A DNA stretch of 64,000 bases from Dipodascopsis uninucleata var. uninucleata (lineage: Eukaryota > Ascomycota > Lipomycetes > Lipomycetales > Lipomycetaceae). Numbering within the stretch: position 1 is the first letter of the stretch; each line of letters starts with the position of its first letter. Position numbers and translations under genes: made by a program. Location: assembly GCA_030568195.1 (NCBI GenBank), contig JAJLTO010000005.1, positions 1,178,001-1,242,000 on the forward strand, given 5' to 3'. Below are positions 46,296 through 59,561 of the stretch, piece by piece. A model generated the notes under the pieces. It ran no database searches and was not told where the DNA came from. It saw only the letters and a program-made list of their open reading frames with translations.

Positions 46296-47657
46296 ATGTA
46301 CAGGTTTCCAGTGATAGGCGTAAGGCTTGTGCTGCTCTTAGTTGTACTCACAACGGCAGTGGTTTCACTCATTGTCGGCTTTACGCTTTTCAGCGACATT
46401 GAAAATGCGCACGAGCTAGCAACGAAGCCGGTCTCATTCGTGCAGAGTTTATGGTCAGATCCTGAGGTCGAAATTACCATTCGCGAAGCTCAGGAGCAAA
46501 AGCAGCGTGAACAGAACTGTATCGATCCCTACAAGATGCCGGGCTATTTATACATTCCTGAAGCAGACTACAAGAGGAGCACCTATGTTCCATTCTACGA
46601 AGAGGTGTTCAATAATACGTACGAGCCTGCCTCGTACCCAGTGAAGGACTTAGATTTCGACACCACACAGTCACGCCCTGAGTCTGATATCATGAAGCTG
46701 ATACCTCACATGTGGATGAGCGATCTAGTTGAGTTTTCTAATATGTCAAGGGAGGCAGATCCAACGAAAAAGCATCTGTTACGAAGGGTGCAAAAGCGTG
46801 TGAGCTTCTTGCAAGATAAGCGCGTCTTACTGATTGCTGATTCCGTTGATAGATATGTTCTCATGTACTTGTGTGAAGAGGTTGGTGAGACATATGTTAT
46901 AGATTCACCTCGACACACTACTGCTCGATGTCACATTCCGTCCCTAAACTTTACTCTCTATCACTGGCACTTAGCATCTTACTACACGTATAGGCCAGAA
47001 TGGTGGTGGATGAAGATGATGGAGATTGTTCCTTTCGAAGAAAGATTCGAAAAGATTTTCAGGAAAACTCTTCCTGACATATCAGGCATAGATGGCAGGC
47101 CTGACCTTATACTTTTCCAGACTGGATTGTGGGATCAAGTGACATTCGTTAAGAAATATTTGTTTGATCCTACGGGAAATAATTACATAGATAAGAAGTA
47201 TTCCGATATGAACAGACAGCTTTCATGGGGTGAAATTCGCTATTATGCAGACCGTATGAAGCAATTCATCCATCACCTTCGAGATGTTTTTGGTAAAGAT
47301 GCTCGTATAATGTTTCGATCTCTTTCTGTTCATAAGCAATCTGACGATCGAGATCTAATGATGTTAAATATGGATAGAGTAGGTAGATCTCTTGCATATG
47401 AGAATGATATTGAAGTGTTCGATTGGTCTAAATTGATTACAGCATTTTCATCTCAGTGGAAAGATCACGTTCATCTTGAAAGAGGACCAATGACTTGGCT
47501 CTATCAAAATATGCTACTTTCATATATATTTAGGGCATCTGGAGGCGTTGAAATCAAGGGTAACATTACAAAGTGGCCATATGATTTCGAAAGAGAAGTA
47601 GAAGGCGACCCATGGAAGACATGTCATCCGCTAGCTGTTCTTCCTGTGAATCGTTAA
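46296..47657 (+). CDS. Type II membrane protein, possible SGNH/PC-esterase-like enzyme
   Basis: Single exon, 453 aa. A membrane helix near the N-terminus (VRLVLLLVVLTTAVVSLIVG, residues 9-28) is preceded by a short basic cytosolic end, and no cleavage site is evident, so a Golgi/ER type II anchor is likely. The lumenal part has several NxS/T sites (NMS, NFT). In the core, RVLLIADSVDRYVLMYL (about 177-193) looks like the DS block of SGNH/PC-esterase folds, DLILFQTGLWDQ (about 270) like their central block, and DHVHLERGPMTWLYQ (about 390) could carry the late His. This layout recalls fungal and plant acyl-esterase/acetyltransferase-like proteins. I do not recognise the exact family; the enzyme role is inference. 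Confidence 0.7.
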   Translation: MYRFPVIGVRLVLLLVVLTTAVVSLIVGFTLFSDIENAHELATKPVSFVQSLWSDPEVEITIREAQEQKQREQNCIDPYKMPGYLYIPEADYKRSTYVPFYEEVFNNTYEPASYPVKDLDFDTTQSRPESDIMKLIPHMWMSDLVEFSNMSREADPTKKHLLRRVQKRVSFLQDKRVLLIADSVDRYVLMYLCEEVGETYVIDSPRHTTARCHIPSLNFTLYHWHLASYYTYRPEWWWMKMMEIVPFEERFEKIFRKTLPDISGIDGRPDLILFQTGLWDQVTFVKKYLFDPTGNNYIDKKYSDMNRQLSWGEIRYYADRMKQFIHHLRDVFGKDARIMFRSLSVHKQSDDRDLMMLNMDRVGRSLAYENDIEVFDWSKLITAFSSQWKDHVHLERGPMTWLYQNMLLSYIFRASGGVEIKGNITKWPYDFEREVEGDPWKTCHPLAVLPVNR

Positions 47658-48466
47658 AAAATATGGATTTCATTATTTAATATTTAGTAGATCCTTGTAG
47701 CATTAGAACTCTGTTGGACGTTTTTGTTTTATTAAGTTCCCATTTTAATGGCCTCTCTATGTTTTATGGATTTTTGTACTTCATTGACTTGAACAGCATA
47801 ACAGAAGAATAATATGCGTAAAAAGTTACGTCTGTATAAATATTTTCTCTGGTCTATTCTATGCATTAATCTTTTGTACAAGTATGACTAATGTAATGTA
47901 ACAATTATTGCAATGTAGTTGTTATTGATGAACTTCTGTTACTATTTTCCAGTTGATGTTTGGACATGACTATAATTTATAGTTGATTCCTAGAAATTCA
48001 GACAAAGCTACATTAAAGGCTGTTTGTAGAAAAATTATTTCTTCTTCAAAGATCTCTTTCTCTATCAAATATATAGAGATCAGGTTACACAGGATTGTGA
48101 TAGATGTGCTGTTGCTAGCTACTAAGCGGACAATGTTAGATATCATTACTCAGGAGCAACAAAAGTTTTGAGCCGCAGGATGTGTCATTTATTTTTATTT
48201 TCCCAGCGATAAGAATCTTGGAAAGATGGCTTTTCTTTAGAGCCTCGCTGCTTGCTACCTGTGTCTGAATGATAAAGGATTTTCGTTATTTCTTAGATAG
48301 TAGCCTATTTAAATGTATAGGAGCTCCATTTCAATTGTGCTAGATATTATATTGTTCTTACTAGACTAGTTACTGACCAAAGCAAGTATTCATATGAAAA
48401 TCTCGATACTTCCTGATAGTAATCTATATTTATAGATATTACTCAGAAGTATATTAATAATATATT
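47658..48466. other. Intergenic, type II protein to MFS transporter
   Basis: About 810 bp between two plus-strand genes, AT-rich. A TATA-rich stretch lies directly before the ATG at 48467. No gene is seen. Confidence 0.5.
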
Positions 48467-50332
48467 ATGACGCAAGAAAGAAGCATTGATCTTGAGACGG
48501 ATGAAGTGATAGTGGAGACGGTCCCTCTGTTGTCAGACGAGCAGCAGCAAGTAGCGAAGTCTCTCGCTCAGATCACCGAAGAAGAAGTGTATGACGACGA
48601 AGATAATGGCAATCTTGAGCAATTGAGCCATACTAAGATCTTGGTTATCTTCATTTCTTTATATGTTGGGATCTTTTTAGCAGCATTAGATGGTACAATT
48701 GTAGCTACATTGCTGGCTCATATTGCCTCAGAATTTGGAGAATTCAGGTCCGTGGCATGGATCGCGACAGGATACATGATCAGTTTAGCCGCTGTGCAAC
48801 CGCTATATGGAAAGATATCTGTATGAATAGTGTTGAAAAATTCAACCTGGTACAATTGACGACTAATATGGCTATTTAATCTAGGATATTTTTGGCAGGA
48901 AACCAGTTTTGTTATGCTGTAATGTATGTTTTCCTTGCTGGCTTAATCAAATGATATATAATAAATAATGCTAATGCTAGCTTCATTTTTGATAGGTGAT
49001 GTTTGGCATCGGCTCGGTTATGTGTGGCACTGCTCCGACTATGAAATTCTTGATTTTTGCTAGAATAGTTCAAGGTTGTGGGGGCGCAGGTCTAGGATCG
49101 CTTACAACAATCATTCTTAGTGATATCGTTCCTCTTCGACAAAGAGGAATGCTTCAAGGCATAGGTAACATCCTTTATGGCTCTGGTGCGGCTATGGGCG
49201 GTATAGTTGGAGGTTTAATAACAGATACTTTTGGCTGGCGTTGGGCTTTCCTTTCTCAGGGTCCTATAATTATTATGTCAATTATCGCGATTTCAGTGAA
49301 TTTAAATATCAAGGAAAAGGAAACTGAAGTTAATATTCGTGATAAGCTAAGAAGGATTGACTTTTTGGGCTCGTTTACTCTGGTAACGGCCCTTGTTCTC
49401 TTCCTAGTAGCAATTAGTAGTGGAGGAAATTATGCACCGTGGTTTAGTTATAGAGTGGTAGGCTGTCTCACACTATCGTCACTATTCCTTTTAGCGTTCA
49501 TCTACGTAGAATTGTCTGTCGCTCTTGAGCCTATTATTCCTCTTCAGCTCCTCAAAAACAGAACTGTATTTGGCTCGTCGTTCACATGTTGGCTAATGAA
49601 CATGGTATACTATTCTCATATCTATTATATGGCCATATATTTCATTACTGTGCGAGGAGTTTCCCCAACCAAATCGGGCTCGGTAAGTTTATCAGAAGTT
49701 TTGGATCTGAAAGAGTGATCTAACATTATTTAAAAATCCTTCAGAGCTTAATTCCTCATTTCATCGGTAGTGCATGTGGCTCACTGACCTGTGGTTATTA
49801 TATGCGAAAGACAGGTAGATATGCGCCTATTACAAAGCTAGGCGCAGCTTCCATGTTCATTGGTGCGGTAATGATGACTTTTATCAGCCGAACTACTCCA
49901 AAGGTGTTGCTTATTCCTCCAATGGCTATTGCTGGATATGGCTTCGGCCTTTATTTGACAATTACTTTAGTTGCTCTCGTCGCTGCCGTGCCACGCGAAT
50001 ATCAGGCTGTTACCACCAGTATTCAGTTTGGCTTTAAAGCTACTGGATCAACACTTGGTACAGCAATTGGTGCAGCCGTATTCCAAAATGTACTTTCAGA
50101 AAAGCTTTATGAGAGGATTACTGGTCCTAATGCACTCGAGATTATCAGTCGAGTTAAAAATTCTATTGAGGAAGTGAAGAATCTGAGTCCTGAGCTACAA
50201 GATTTAATCATCGACTCCTATCTGGATGGCTGCAGGGCAGTTTTTATTTGTGCTACTATCATAACCGTCTTATGCATTGGCACGAGTATGTTGATGAAAG
50301 AATTTAAATTGCATGACACTGTACGAAGATAG
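48467..50332 (+). CDS. MFS transporter, 14-helix DHA2 type, Vba/Fnx1-like
   Basis: Proton-coupled transporter resembling vacuolar basic amino-acid carriers (Vba1-3, fission yeast Fnx1). Four exons: 48467-48820, 48885-48923, 48996-49682 and 49745-50332, 555 aa, all introns in phase 0 (62-72 bp). Exon 2 is 39 nt, coding DIFGRKPVLLCCN, so it carries the loop 2-3 signature (GKISDIFGRKP). The N-terminus is acidic and cytosolic. The first helix has ISLYVGIFLAALDGTIVATLL, split as LDGTIVATLL, the D-x-T-I-V pattern typical of DHA2. RIVQGCGGAG and SLTTIILSDIVPLRQRG are further family marks. A dileucine-like LLSDEQQQ near residue 21 might direct it to the vacuole. The substrate is inferred only. Confidence 0.85.
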
Positions 50333-50633
50333 CTTCTATGTTACATGACTGTTAATGTTATAGAAATGAACAAAAAAATAGACATATTATGATTATTTCT
50401 AATTTATGTAATGTAAATTTGTATACCTTCTTTAAATATGTGGTTTCTAGGACAACTACTATCTAATCCAATAATACCCTTATCAATCAGTCATACGATT
50501 ATGTATTAATGATATCTTCATTTTGGAACAGACCAACAGCTAGCAGACTATTCGAGTTATTTAGTAGTTGGTGAAGTCATAAAATATCTGAACATAAAAC
50601 ATTTGAATTACGTGATATGCTAGCTGATCAAGT
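50333..50633. other. Short intergenic region
   Basis: 301 bp, AT-rich, between the MFS gene and the next small gene. Nothing is seen. Confidence 0.5.
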
Positions 50634-51170
50634 ATGAATCTGCTGTCAACGAGATCCCTCATCAGGGTTGGATATTATTTGGCTGCGTTCGGAATTCTCA
50701 TAAGAATTATCGATAAGTCTTTTTTTTCAGCAAAGTACGATGAGAGCAAAGGCGTAGAGTGGATTATAACTGGTACTCACTTAAAGCTATTTAAGCCGTC
50801 TGATGTTATTTGCGGTCATTATGTCAAACCAGACTATATTAGTTCCGTGGATAACAACAAGTATATTATCGATATAGTCGAAATATCGCTGGGCTCAAAA
50901 TGTGGAAGTTCTTTGGTTGCGAATAAAGATGACCTAATTAATCCATTAATCGAGCGTGCAATTGGAAGGTTAAATTTACCTGAAATAAGATCAAATTCAG
51001 ACGAATTTGAATTGCTGTCATTTCATTCTTGTAGATATGTCACAGAGCCAGGAAAATGGCACGGATACATTGGAGTTCGTTGGAAGGAAGAACAGATAAG
51101 TCGATGTCTATCGCTCGCTGAGCAATATGTCGATCCCAGGAAGAAGAAAAGGATTATGCCATCAATATAA
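50634..51170 (+). CDS. Unknown small protein with one N-terminal membrane helix
   Basis: Single exon, 178 aa, not recognised. The N-terminus (MNLLSTRSLIRVGYYLAAFG, continuing ILIRII) is hydrophobic with basic residues and no acidic ones up to about residue 26, which fits either a signal anchor or a mitochondrial inner-membrane presequence-plus-helix. The rest is soluble and mixed: Cys60, Cys90, Cys129 and Cys153, a block FHSCRYVTEPGKWHGYIGVR (about 126-145) and a basic end. It lies just upstream of the sulfate cluster on the same strand, 707 bp before MET14. It could be species-specific. Codon use does not look unlike its neighbours. Confidence 0.6.
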   Translation: MNLLSTRSLIRVGYYLAAFGILIRIIDKSFFSAKYDESKGVEWIITGTHLKLFKPSDVICGHYVKPDYISSVDNNKYIIDIVEISLGSKCGSSLVANKDDLINPLIERAIGRLNLPEIRSNSDEFELLSFHSCRYVTEPGKWHGYIGVRWKEEQISRCLSLAEQYVDPRKKKRIMPSI

Positions 51171-51877
51171 TGGATTAAAAGATTTTGCTATGATTTGTCA
51201 GTCAGAATATTTGAAATTTGCAATAATGTAATTCATGGAGATAATAGAGTATATATATCACTACGCTACGAAATGTTCTTGTTTTGACAAATAGTTTCAC
51301 ATTGCCGATTCAGCATTTGAACATCCGTGACTAATTTTGTAGACGACTGAATGATAGCGCTATATTCGCAAAGTCATTAATGTCGATTTTCTTATAGTAA
51401 GAGCTATAATTGTGTTATTACTTTCAGTTAAGGCTCGCTACGTTATTGACATACAATATTTGACTATTTAATGTCACTTTTAAGATACCCTAAGCCGATG
51501 TAAGATGGTGAGACTTGGATTCATCCAAACAGCATGATATTAATTGAGTGGTCCAAAGAGTATTTATAAATTTAGAGTATAAATTGTATATTTTATCATG
51601 TGTTAATTTGATATGATATATGGAACATTTTTGAATGCATTCTCCTGCTATTTCGTGCATTTGTGCTTTGTGATCTCAATTACAAATTTCCCTGGAATTA
51701 TGACATAATATCGAAGAAAACTACTTGCCGCACGAAAATGCATTTTGACAATATTTTTGTGGCCCGCCGTCTTCAGATTTTTTACTATGGTTCCCAATCT
51801 AATGCAGTTTTTATTTATCATAAAGCAAATAATATATATTACAAATATCAATTCTTTTAATAAGAGAAGTTCAGAAA
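51171..51877. other. MET14 promoter region
   Basis: 707 bp, very AT-rich. One copy of the palindrome AAAATGCATTTT is at 51735-51746, about 130 bp upstream of the MET14 ATG. No CACGTG box was found. Confidence 0.5.
51735..51746. promoter_or_regulatory. AAAATGCATTTT palindrome, copy 1 (MET14 promoter)
   Basis: Perfect 12-bp palindrome flanked by G on both sides. The same 12-mer lies at 52947-52958 and 57488-57499, each in non-coding DNA of the sulfate cluster. Function as a shared operator is inferred from position and rarity. Confidence 0.5.
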
Positions 51878-52624
51878 ATGGCTACCAATATTACGTGGCA
51901 TGCTGGTTTGACTCACGAGGAGCGCTCTAAGCTGAGAGGACAGAAGGGTCTCACCATTTGGCTGACTGGTCTTTCTGCGTCTGGCAAGAGGTGAGTAAAA
52001 CGATTATAAATCTTACTCGGGCAATCATTTGTATCGACTCTTACGGCTTACTGACTGTTATTGATACAGTACTATTGCGACCGCTCTCGAGCAACATCTT
52101 TTACACAATGGTCTATCGTCTTACAGATTGGATGGTTAGTTCTTACATTGGTTTTGACTATATTACATTTGAAGCTAACACGAGCAAAATACTTAGGTGA
52201 CAATGTTCGCTTCGGTTTGAACAAAGATCTCGGATTTTCAGAGAAAGACCGTAACGAAAATATCCGAAGAATTGCTGAGGTTGCTAAGTTGTTTGCTGAT
52301 TCTACTTCCATTGCTATTACTTCGTTTATCTCTCCATATAGAGCTGATAGAGATCAAGCCCGTGAGCTGCACAATAAGGACTCCATTCCGTTTATAGAGG
52401 TCTACATTGACGTCCCAATTGAAGTTGCAGAGCAGCGCGACCCTAAGGGACTTTACAAGAAGGCACGTGCTGGAATAATTCCTGAGTTTACAGGTATATC
52501 CGCACCGTACGAAGAACCAAAGGCTGCCGAGATTCACATTCACTCTGACAAGGTCTCTGTTGAAGAGGCAGTACAGATTATTGTTGACTATCTTGTTTCC
52601 AACGACTATATCAAGGCTTTATAA
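51878..52624 (+). CDS. MET14: Adenylylsulfate kinase (APS kinase)
   Basis: Phosphorylates adenosine 5'-phosphosulfate to PAPS with ATP, the second step of sulfate assimilation. Three exons: 51878-51990, 52070-52134 and 52197-52624, 201 aa (yeast Met14 has 202). Both introns are short (79 and 62 bp), and the second carries a GCTAAC branch site. The first splice lies inside the P-loop: GLSASGK then [11 protein letters not shown], so Gly31-Ser38 form GLSASGKS. The second joins RLDG to [14 protein letters not shown]. The substrate region [15 protein letters not shown] and the mobile lid around [12 protein letters not shown] are intact, and [19 protein letters not shown] follows. MET16 is next downstream on the same strand and MET3 beyond it. 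Confidence 0.96.
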
Positions 52625-52946
52625 GTGACAAAACCATATGAATTGATGATGACTTCTATATTTGAATTGGCTTAGACGAGCGGTTGGTGATGTGACGGTG
52701 CTGTTCATAGAACAAGAGCCGTATAGATGAGGACTAGGCGAATGGCATCGAAAAAATGAAATGGCGTGTAATGATGAAATATTCATAACTCCATAATTCA
52801 ATTATGTTCGTATTTGCAATAATGTGATATTGCTGACTGTAATAATCCTCTGACATGTTTGCTCAGCCAAAGCAGGAAGATCAGGACTCTTGGTCAAGCA
52901 AGGGCTGGTCTACCTGTCAGCGAGTAGCGAGCCATCATTACTATTC

Positions 52947-52958
52947 AAAATGCATTTT
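52947..52958. promoter_or_regulatory. AAAATGCATTTT palindrome, copy 2 (MET14-MET16 gap)
   Basis: Here the palindrome extends to 14 bp, CAAAATGCATTTTG (52946-52959). It is about 660 bp upstream of the MET16 ATG and 320 bp past the MET14 stop. Confidence 0.5.
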
Positions 52959-53515
52959 GCACAAATAATTTGCTTCTAATCTTCACAAGCCACAATGACT
53001 AGGTCCGCTACAGTACTCATCTGAGCCGCACTCCATCACGCAATTCAGGGTGCAGCTGTCTTAATATATATCTAACCTGAATGGACTAACATATTACCAT
53101 ATATGTGATAGTGCTGTCTTAACTTGGTGATTTTTTTGATGACGCGATTTTCGTTCAAAAGGCGACAAACATTTTTTTCTTCGTACTTCCGACCAGTGAA
53201 CTTGTGAAGAAGCACTACGACTTGCTTTTTCTTTTTTTGCTTACTATACATCAATGATAGCTTGTAAGCATTATCTAGATAGAAAAAGATTAGATAGGAA
53301 AACAGTACACTATTTTCTCTGTATTGAGCTTTTTCTCGCATAATCATCTTTCCTACGCTTTTTTCTTAAGATTTGTGAGCGTTACAATATTAGTTGCTAG
53401 ACGCAAGTGAAGTCATACTTCGAAATACTAGTCATATATATAAACAGTGACAATTAATAAGCAACTCTTGTTGTTGTCATTGCTTAAATATTTTTTTCTC
53501 TCAAAAGAAAATCTT

Positions 53516-53522
53516 TATATAA
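53516..53522 (+). promoter_or_regulatory. TATA box of MET16
   Basis: TATATAA lies 98 bp before the MET16 ATG, at a normal distance for a regulated yeast-like promoter. Confidence 0.5.
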
Positions 53523-53620
53523 CTGCATCTATTTAACATACGGGCCAGTTTACTGAGCGAACCAACCATTATTTAGTAGCTATTATCACTTGTGCTTACA
53601 CGCGTTGATTTAGAGTCACG

Positions 53621-54484
53621 ATGTCACCAGTAGCAGTTGAACAGGCAAAAGAGCAGAACGGAAAAGTTCTCGAGCACAAGATTACCTTGACTGAGTCGCA
53701 CCTTAAATTCATCAACTCGCAACTTCAGAATCTTGAGCCTCAGCAGATCATACAATGGGCTATCCTCACTTTCCCTAGCCTTTACCAGTCCACTGCTTTT
53801 GGTCTCACGGGCTTGGTTACTATTGACATGATCTCTAAGTTAAGGCCTGAGTATGCTACCAACCATCCAATTGAGCTCATCTTTGTTGACACTTTGCACC
53901 ACTTTCAGGAAACCCTTGACTTGGTTAAGGCGCTGCAAGATAAGTACTCTACCGCGAAACTCCATATTTACAAGCCAGAAAACTGCGAAACTGTTGAGGA
54001 TTTCAACAGATTGTATGGTGAGAGACTGTGGGAGACTGATGAAGCAAAGTATGACTTTCTGGTCAAGGTTGAGCCTATTCAGCGAGCATACAGAGAACTT
54101 GGTGTTAGGGCGACTCTTACTGGTCGAAGAAAGTCTCAGGGCGGTAAGCGAGGCGATTTGGACATCGTTGAAGTTGAAGAATATACTGGTTTGATCAAAA
54201 TCAATCCTTTAGCCAACTGGTCGTTTAGTGATGTTCACAACTACATCAAGGCTAATAATGTGCCATATAACAGCTTATTGGACAAGGGATACCGCTCTGT
54301 TGGTGACTGGCATTCTACCAGTCCGGTTGCTGAGGGCGAAGACGAACGTGCTGGGCGCTGGAAAGGAAAGGCTAAGACTGAATGCGGAATTCACGAGACT
54401 TCAAAGTTCGCTAAGTACTTAGCTGCTAAGAAGGCAGAACAAGAGGCAGCTGCCGCTGCCTCTATTACCGCCGCTGCTCTATAG
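53621..54484 (+). CDS. MET16: PAPS reductase (thioredoxin-dependent)
   Basis: Reduces 3'-phosphoadenylyl sulfate to sulfite and PAP, using thioredoxin. Single exon, 287 aa. Conserved parts: the nucleotide loop region QSTAFGLTGLVTIDMISKL (about 57-75), ELIFVDTLHHFQETL with the LFVDT-type block, a YDFLVKVEPIQRAYRELG segment, TGRRKSQGGKRGDLDIVEVE, LIKINPLANWSFSDVHNYI, and near the end the catalytic cysteine in TECGIHET (about residue 255). The final 30 residues are Ala/Glu/Lys-rich. It is convergent with MET3, 421 bp apart. Length is slightly greater than yeast Met16 (261 aa), mainly at the C-terminal tail. Confidence 0.96.
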   Translation: MSPVAVEQAKEQNGKVLEHKITLTESHLKFINSQLQNLEPQQIIQWAILTFPSLYQSTAFGLTGLVTIDMISKLRPEYATNHPIELIFVDTLHHFQETLDLVKALQDKYSTAKLHIYKPENCETVEDFNRLYGERLWETDEAKYDFLVKVEPIQRAYRELGVRATLTGRRKSQGGKRGDLDIVEVEEYTGLIKINPLANWSFSDVHNYIKANNVPYNSLLDKGYRSVGDWHSTSPVAEGEDERAGRWKGKAKTECGIHETSKFAKYLAAKKAEQEAAAAASITAAAL

Positions 54485-54905
54485 TCATTTTTGGTTGCTA
54501 GTTTGTTCTTCATTTCTTTTGTCACATTCAAAATTTGGTTAGGGATTGCTTTTTGTATTTTATTTAAGGATTCGCGTGGATATTTGTTCAATTCAGCTTA
54601 ACGGCTTCATAGCATATGGATTCATAATGTTTGCATATACTAAAGAAATATATTATGGTATGATAGAGTATTATATATGTGTTCTAGTTTGCGACCATCG
54701 TAGAATATTGTATATAAATAACTTTTTTATTCAGAAAATGCCATCTTTTGACAGTTATTGCCCTTATTTAAAACAGCTTTAATTAACCCGAATCAACACA
54801 AAACCATGTATTCAATAACTAGCCTTGAGCCTATAAGCCCACATATTATTTTAATGATATTAAAACTCTCTAAATAACATTATCTAACATTATTATCTAT
54901 TGTTT
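54485..54905. other. Intergenic between convergent MET16 and MET3
   Basis: 421 bp of AT-rich 3' flanks for both genes. Nothing else is seen. Confidence 0.5.
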
Positions 54906-58409
<3,504 letters not shown>

Positions 58410-59561
58410 CTATTTGCTCATGGCAATAAGATCTGCCATAGACAAGATACTCATATGAACAGTATTGCTGGTTCCTCCTAGATGGCCCCCTCCAATAACT
58501 AATAGTCTAGCACCTGAAATTGCTTTGACATATCTGGTATACGAATAATCCTCAGAAATGGAAACAGTCTTCCATGCATTTGGGTCACCTAGTTCACGGT
58601 TTAAGTACAATAAAGAACTCGATCCGCAGCTAGCAATGATAGTTCCATTAGGTCCGCCAGAAGGTGACCACGTGACTGTAGGCGAGGAGATCGGAATCTC
58701 CCCCGATGACGCAACAATAGGTATTCCTGTAGACTCATTGAACTTCAGAGGATTTTTGTTTATACGGTAATATACAGGGAACGTGTAGCCTGAAAACCCG
58801 GGACCACCACCGTATTCGTACGTAAAAATGTAGCTTCCATTAGGCAGTTTAGCAACAGTAGTCATGCCAGGACGAGCAGTATATTCCGAATATTCGCAAT
58901 CATCTATTACACGTCCCCAATGGACTAAATCACGACTAGTCTGATGAACGAGCTTCTGGCCATGATCAGGATCTCGCTGGTCGGAGTAGTATACGACAAG
59001 CTGATTATCGTATTCCATAATAAAGGGCTCCCATACCGGTGTAAGGCCATTATCGGGGAGTGCTTCCCCTCCAGATGCGATATGTGATACGAAAGTCCAC
59101 GAGCGGCCCTGGTCTTTGCTTGCATAGAGGTCTATCTGAGTTTGACTGAGATCCGTCGGAATTGAATTGCCGGCAGCTAAAATAGTTCCTTCCTCATAAT
59201 TACCAAACCTCTGGGTGAGCTGGTACAGGAATGGTTGGTACCGCATTCCCCAGCCATTCACCTTGTCAGTAACATTAGAAATGTGAGTCCAAGACAACCC
59301 ACTATCAGAGCTCTCGTAGATTGGAAAGTATACTAGTGGAGGCTCGGGACTATAGTTTTCCCATGTGGATAGTAGAACGCCGCTTGAAAGTTCGACTGAT
59401 CGTGCGTACAGAACTCTCGGGATATTGTAGTTTTCAGGCGGGGAAAATACTGTTTTGTTCTCAAATGTCACAGAAAGATAATCTGAATGTGATCCATAGG
59501 GTATCGCCTGAACTAGACCAATAGTACTGCCAACTAATGGTAAAAAATTTGCTAGCTTCAT
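58410..59561 (-). CDS. Secreted GH93-type exo-1,5-alpha-L-arabinanase / sialidase-fold hydrolase
   Basis: Secreted hydrolase with a sialidase-type six-bladed propeller, best matching GH93, whose known members release arabinobiose from arabinan. Single exon, 383 aa from the ATG at 59561, which starts a signal peptide (MKLANFLPLVGSTIGLVQAI); the frame reads further upstream but without an ATG. Seen: RVLYARSVELSSGVLLSTWE near the first blade; Asp-box-like SSDSGLSWTHIS (about 85) and SKDQGRSWTFVS (about 150); WEPFIMEYDNQLVVYYSDQRD (split: WEPFIMEYDN, VVYYSDQRDPDHGQK), a block with typical acidic active-site residues; RPGMTTVAKLPNGSYIFTYE, several N-glycosylation sites. Assignment to GH93 rather than another sialidase-fold family rests on these blocks. 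It is divergent to a sugar porter. Confidence 0.78.
   Translation of the reverse strand: MKLANFLPLVGSTIGLVQAIPYGSHSDYLSVTFENKTVFSPPENYNIPRVLYARSVELSSGVLLSTWENYSPEPPLVYFPIYESSDSGLSWTHISNVTDKVNGWGMRYQPFLYQLTQRFGNYEEGTILAAGNSIPTDLSQTQIDLYASKDQGRSWTFVSHIASGGEALPDNGLTPVWEPFIMEYDNQLVVYYSDQRDPDHGQKLVHQTSRDLVHWGRVIDDCEYSEYTARPGMTTVAKLPNGSYIFTYEYGGGPGFSGYTFPVYYRINKNPLKFNESTGIPIVASSGEIPISSPTVTWSPSGGPNGTIIASCGSSSLLYLNRELGDPNAWKTVSISEDYSYTRYVKAISGARLLVIGGGHLGGTSNTVHMSILSMADLIAMSK

Larger units (their letters stand above)
52625..53620. other. MET16 promoter region
   Basis: 996 bp between MET14 and MET16. It contains the second AAAATGCATTTT palindrome (52947-52958, within CAAAATGCATTTTG) and a TATATAA box at 53516-53522, 98 bp before the MET16 ATG. 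No other gene is seen. Confidence 0.5.
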
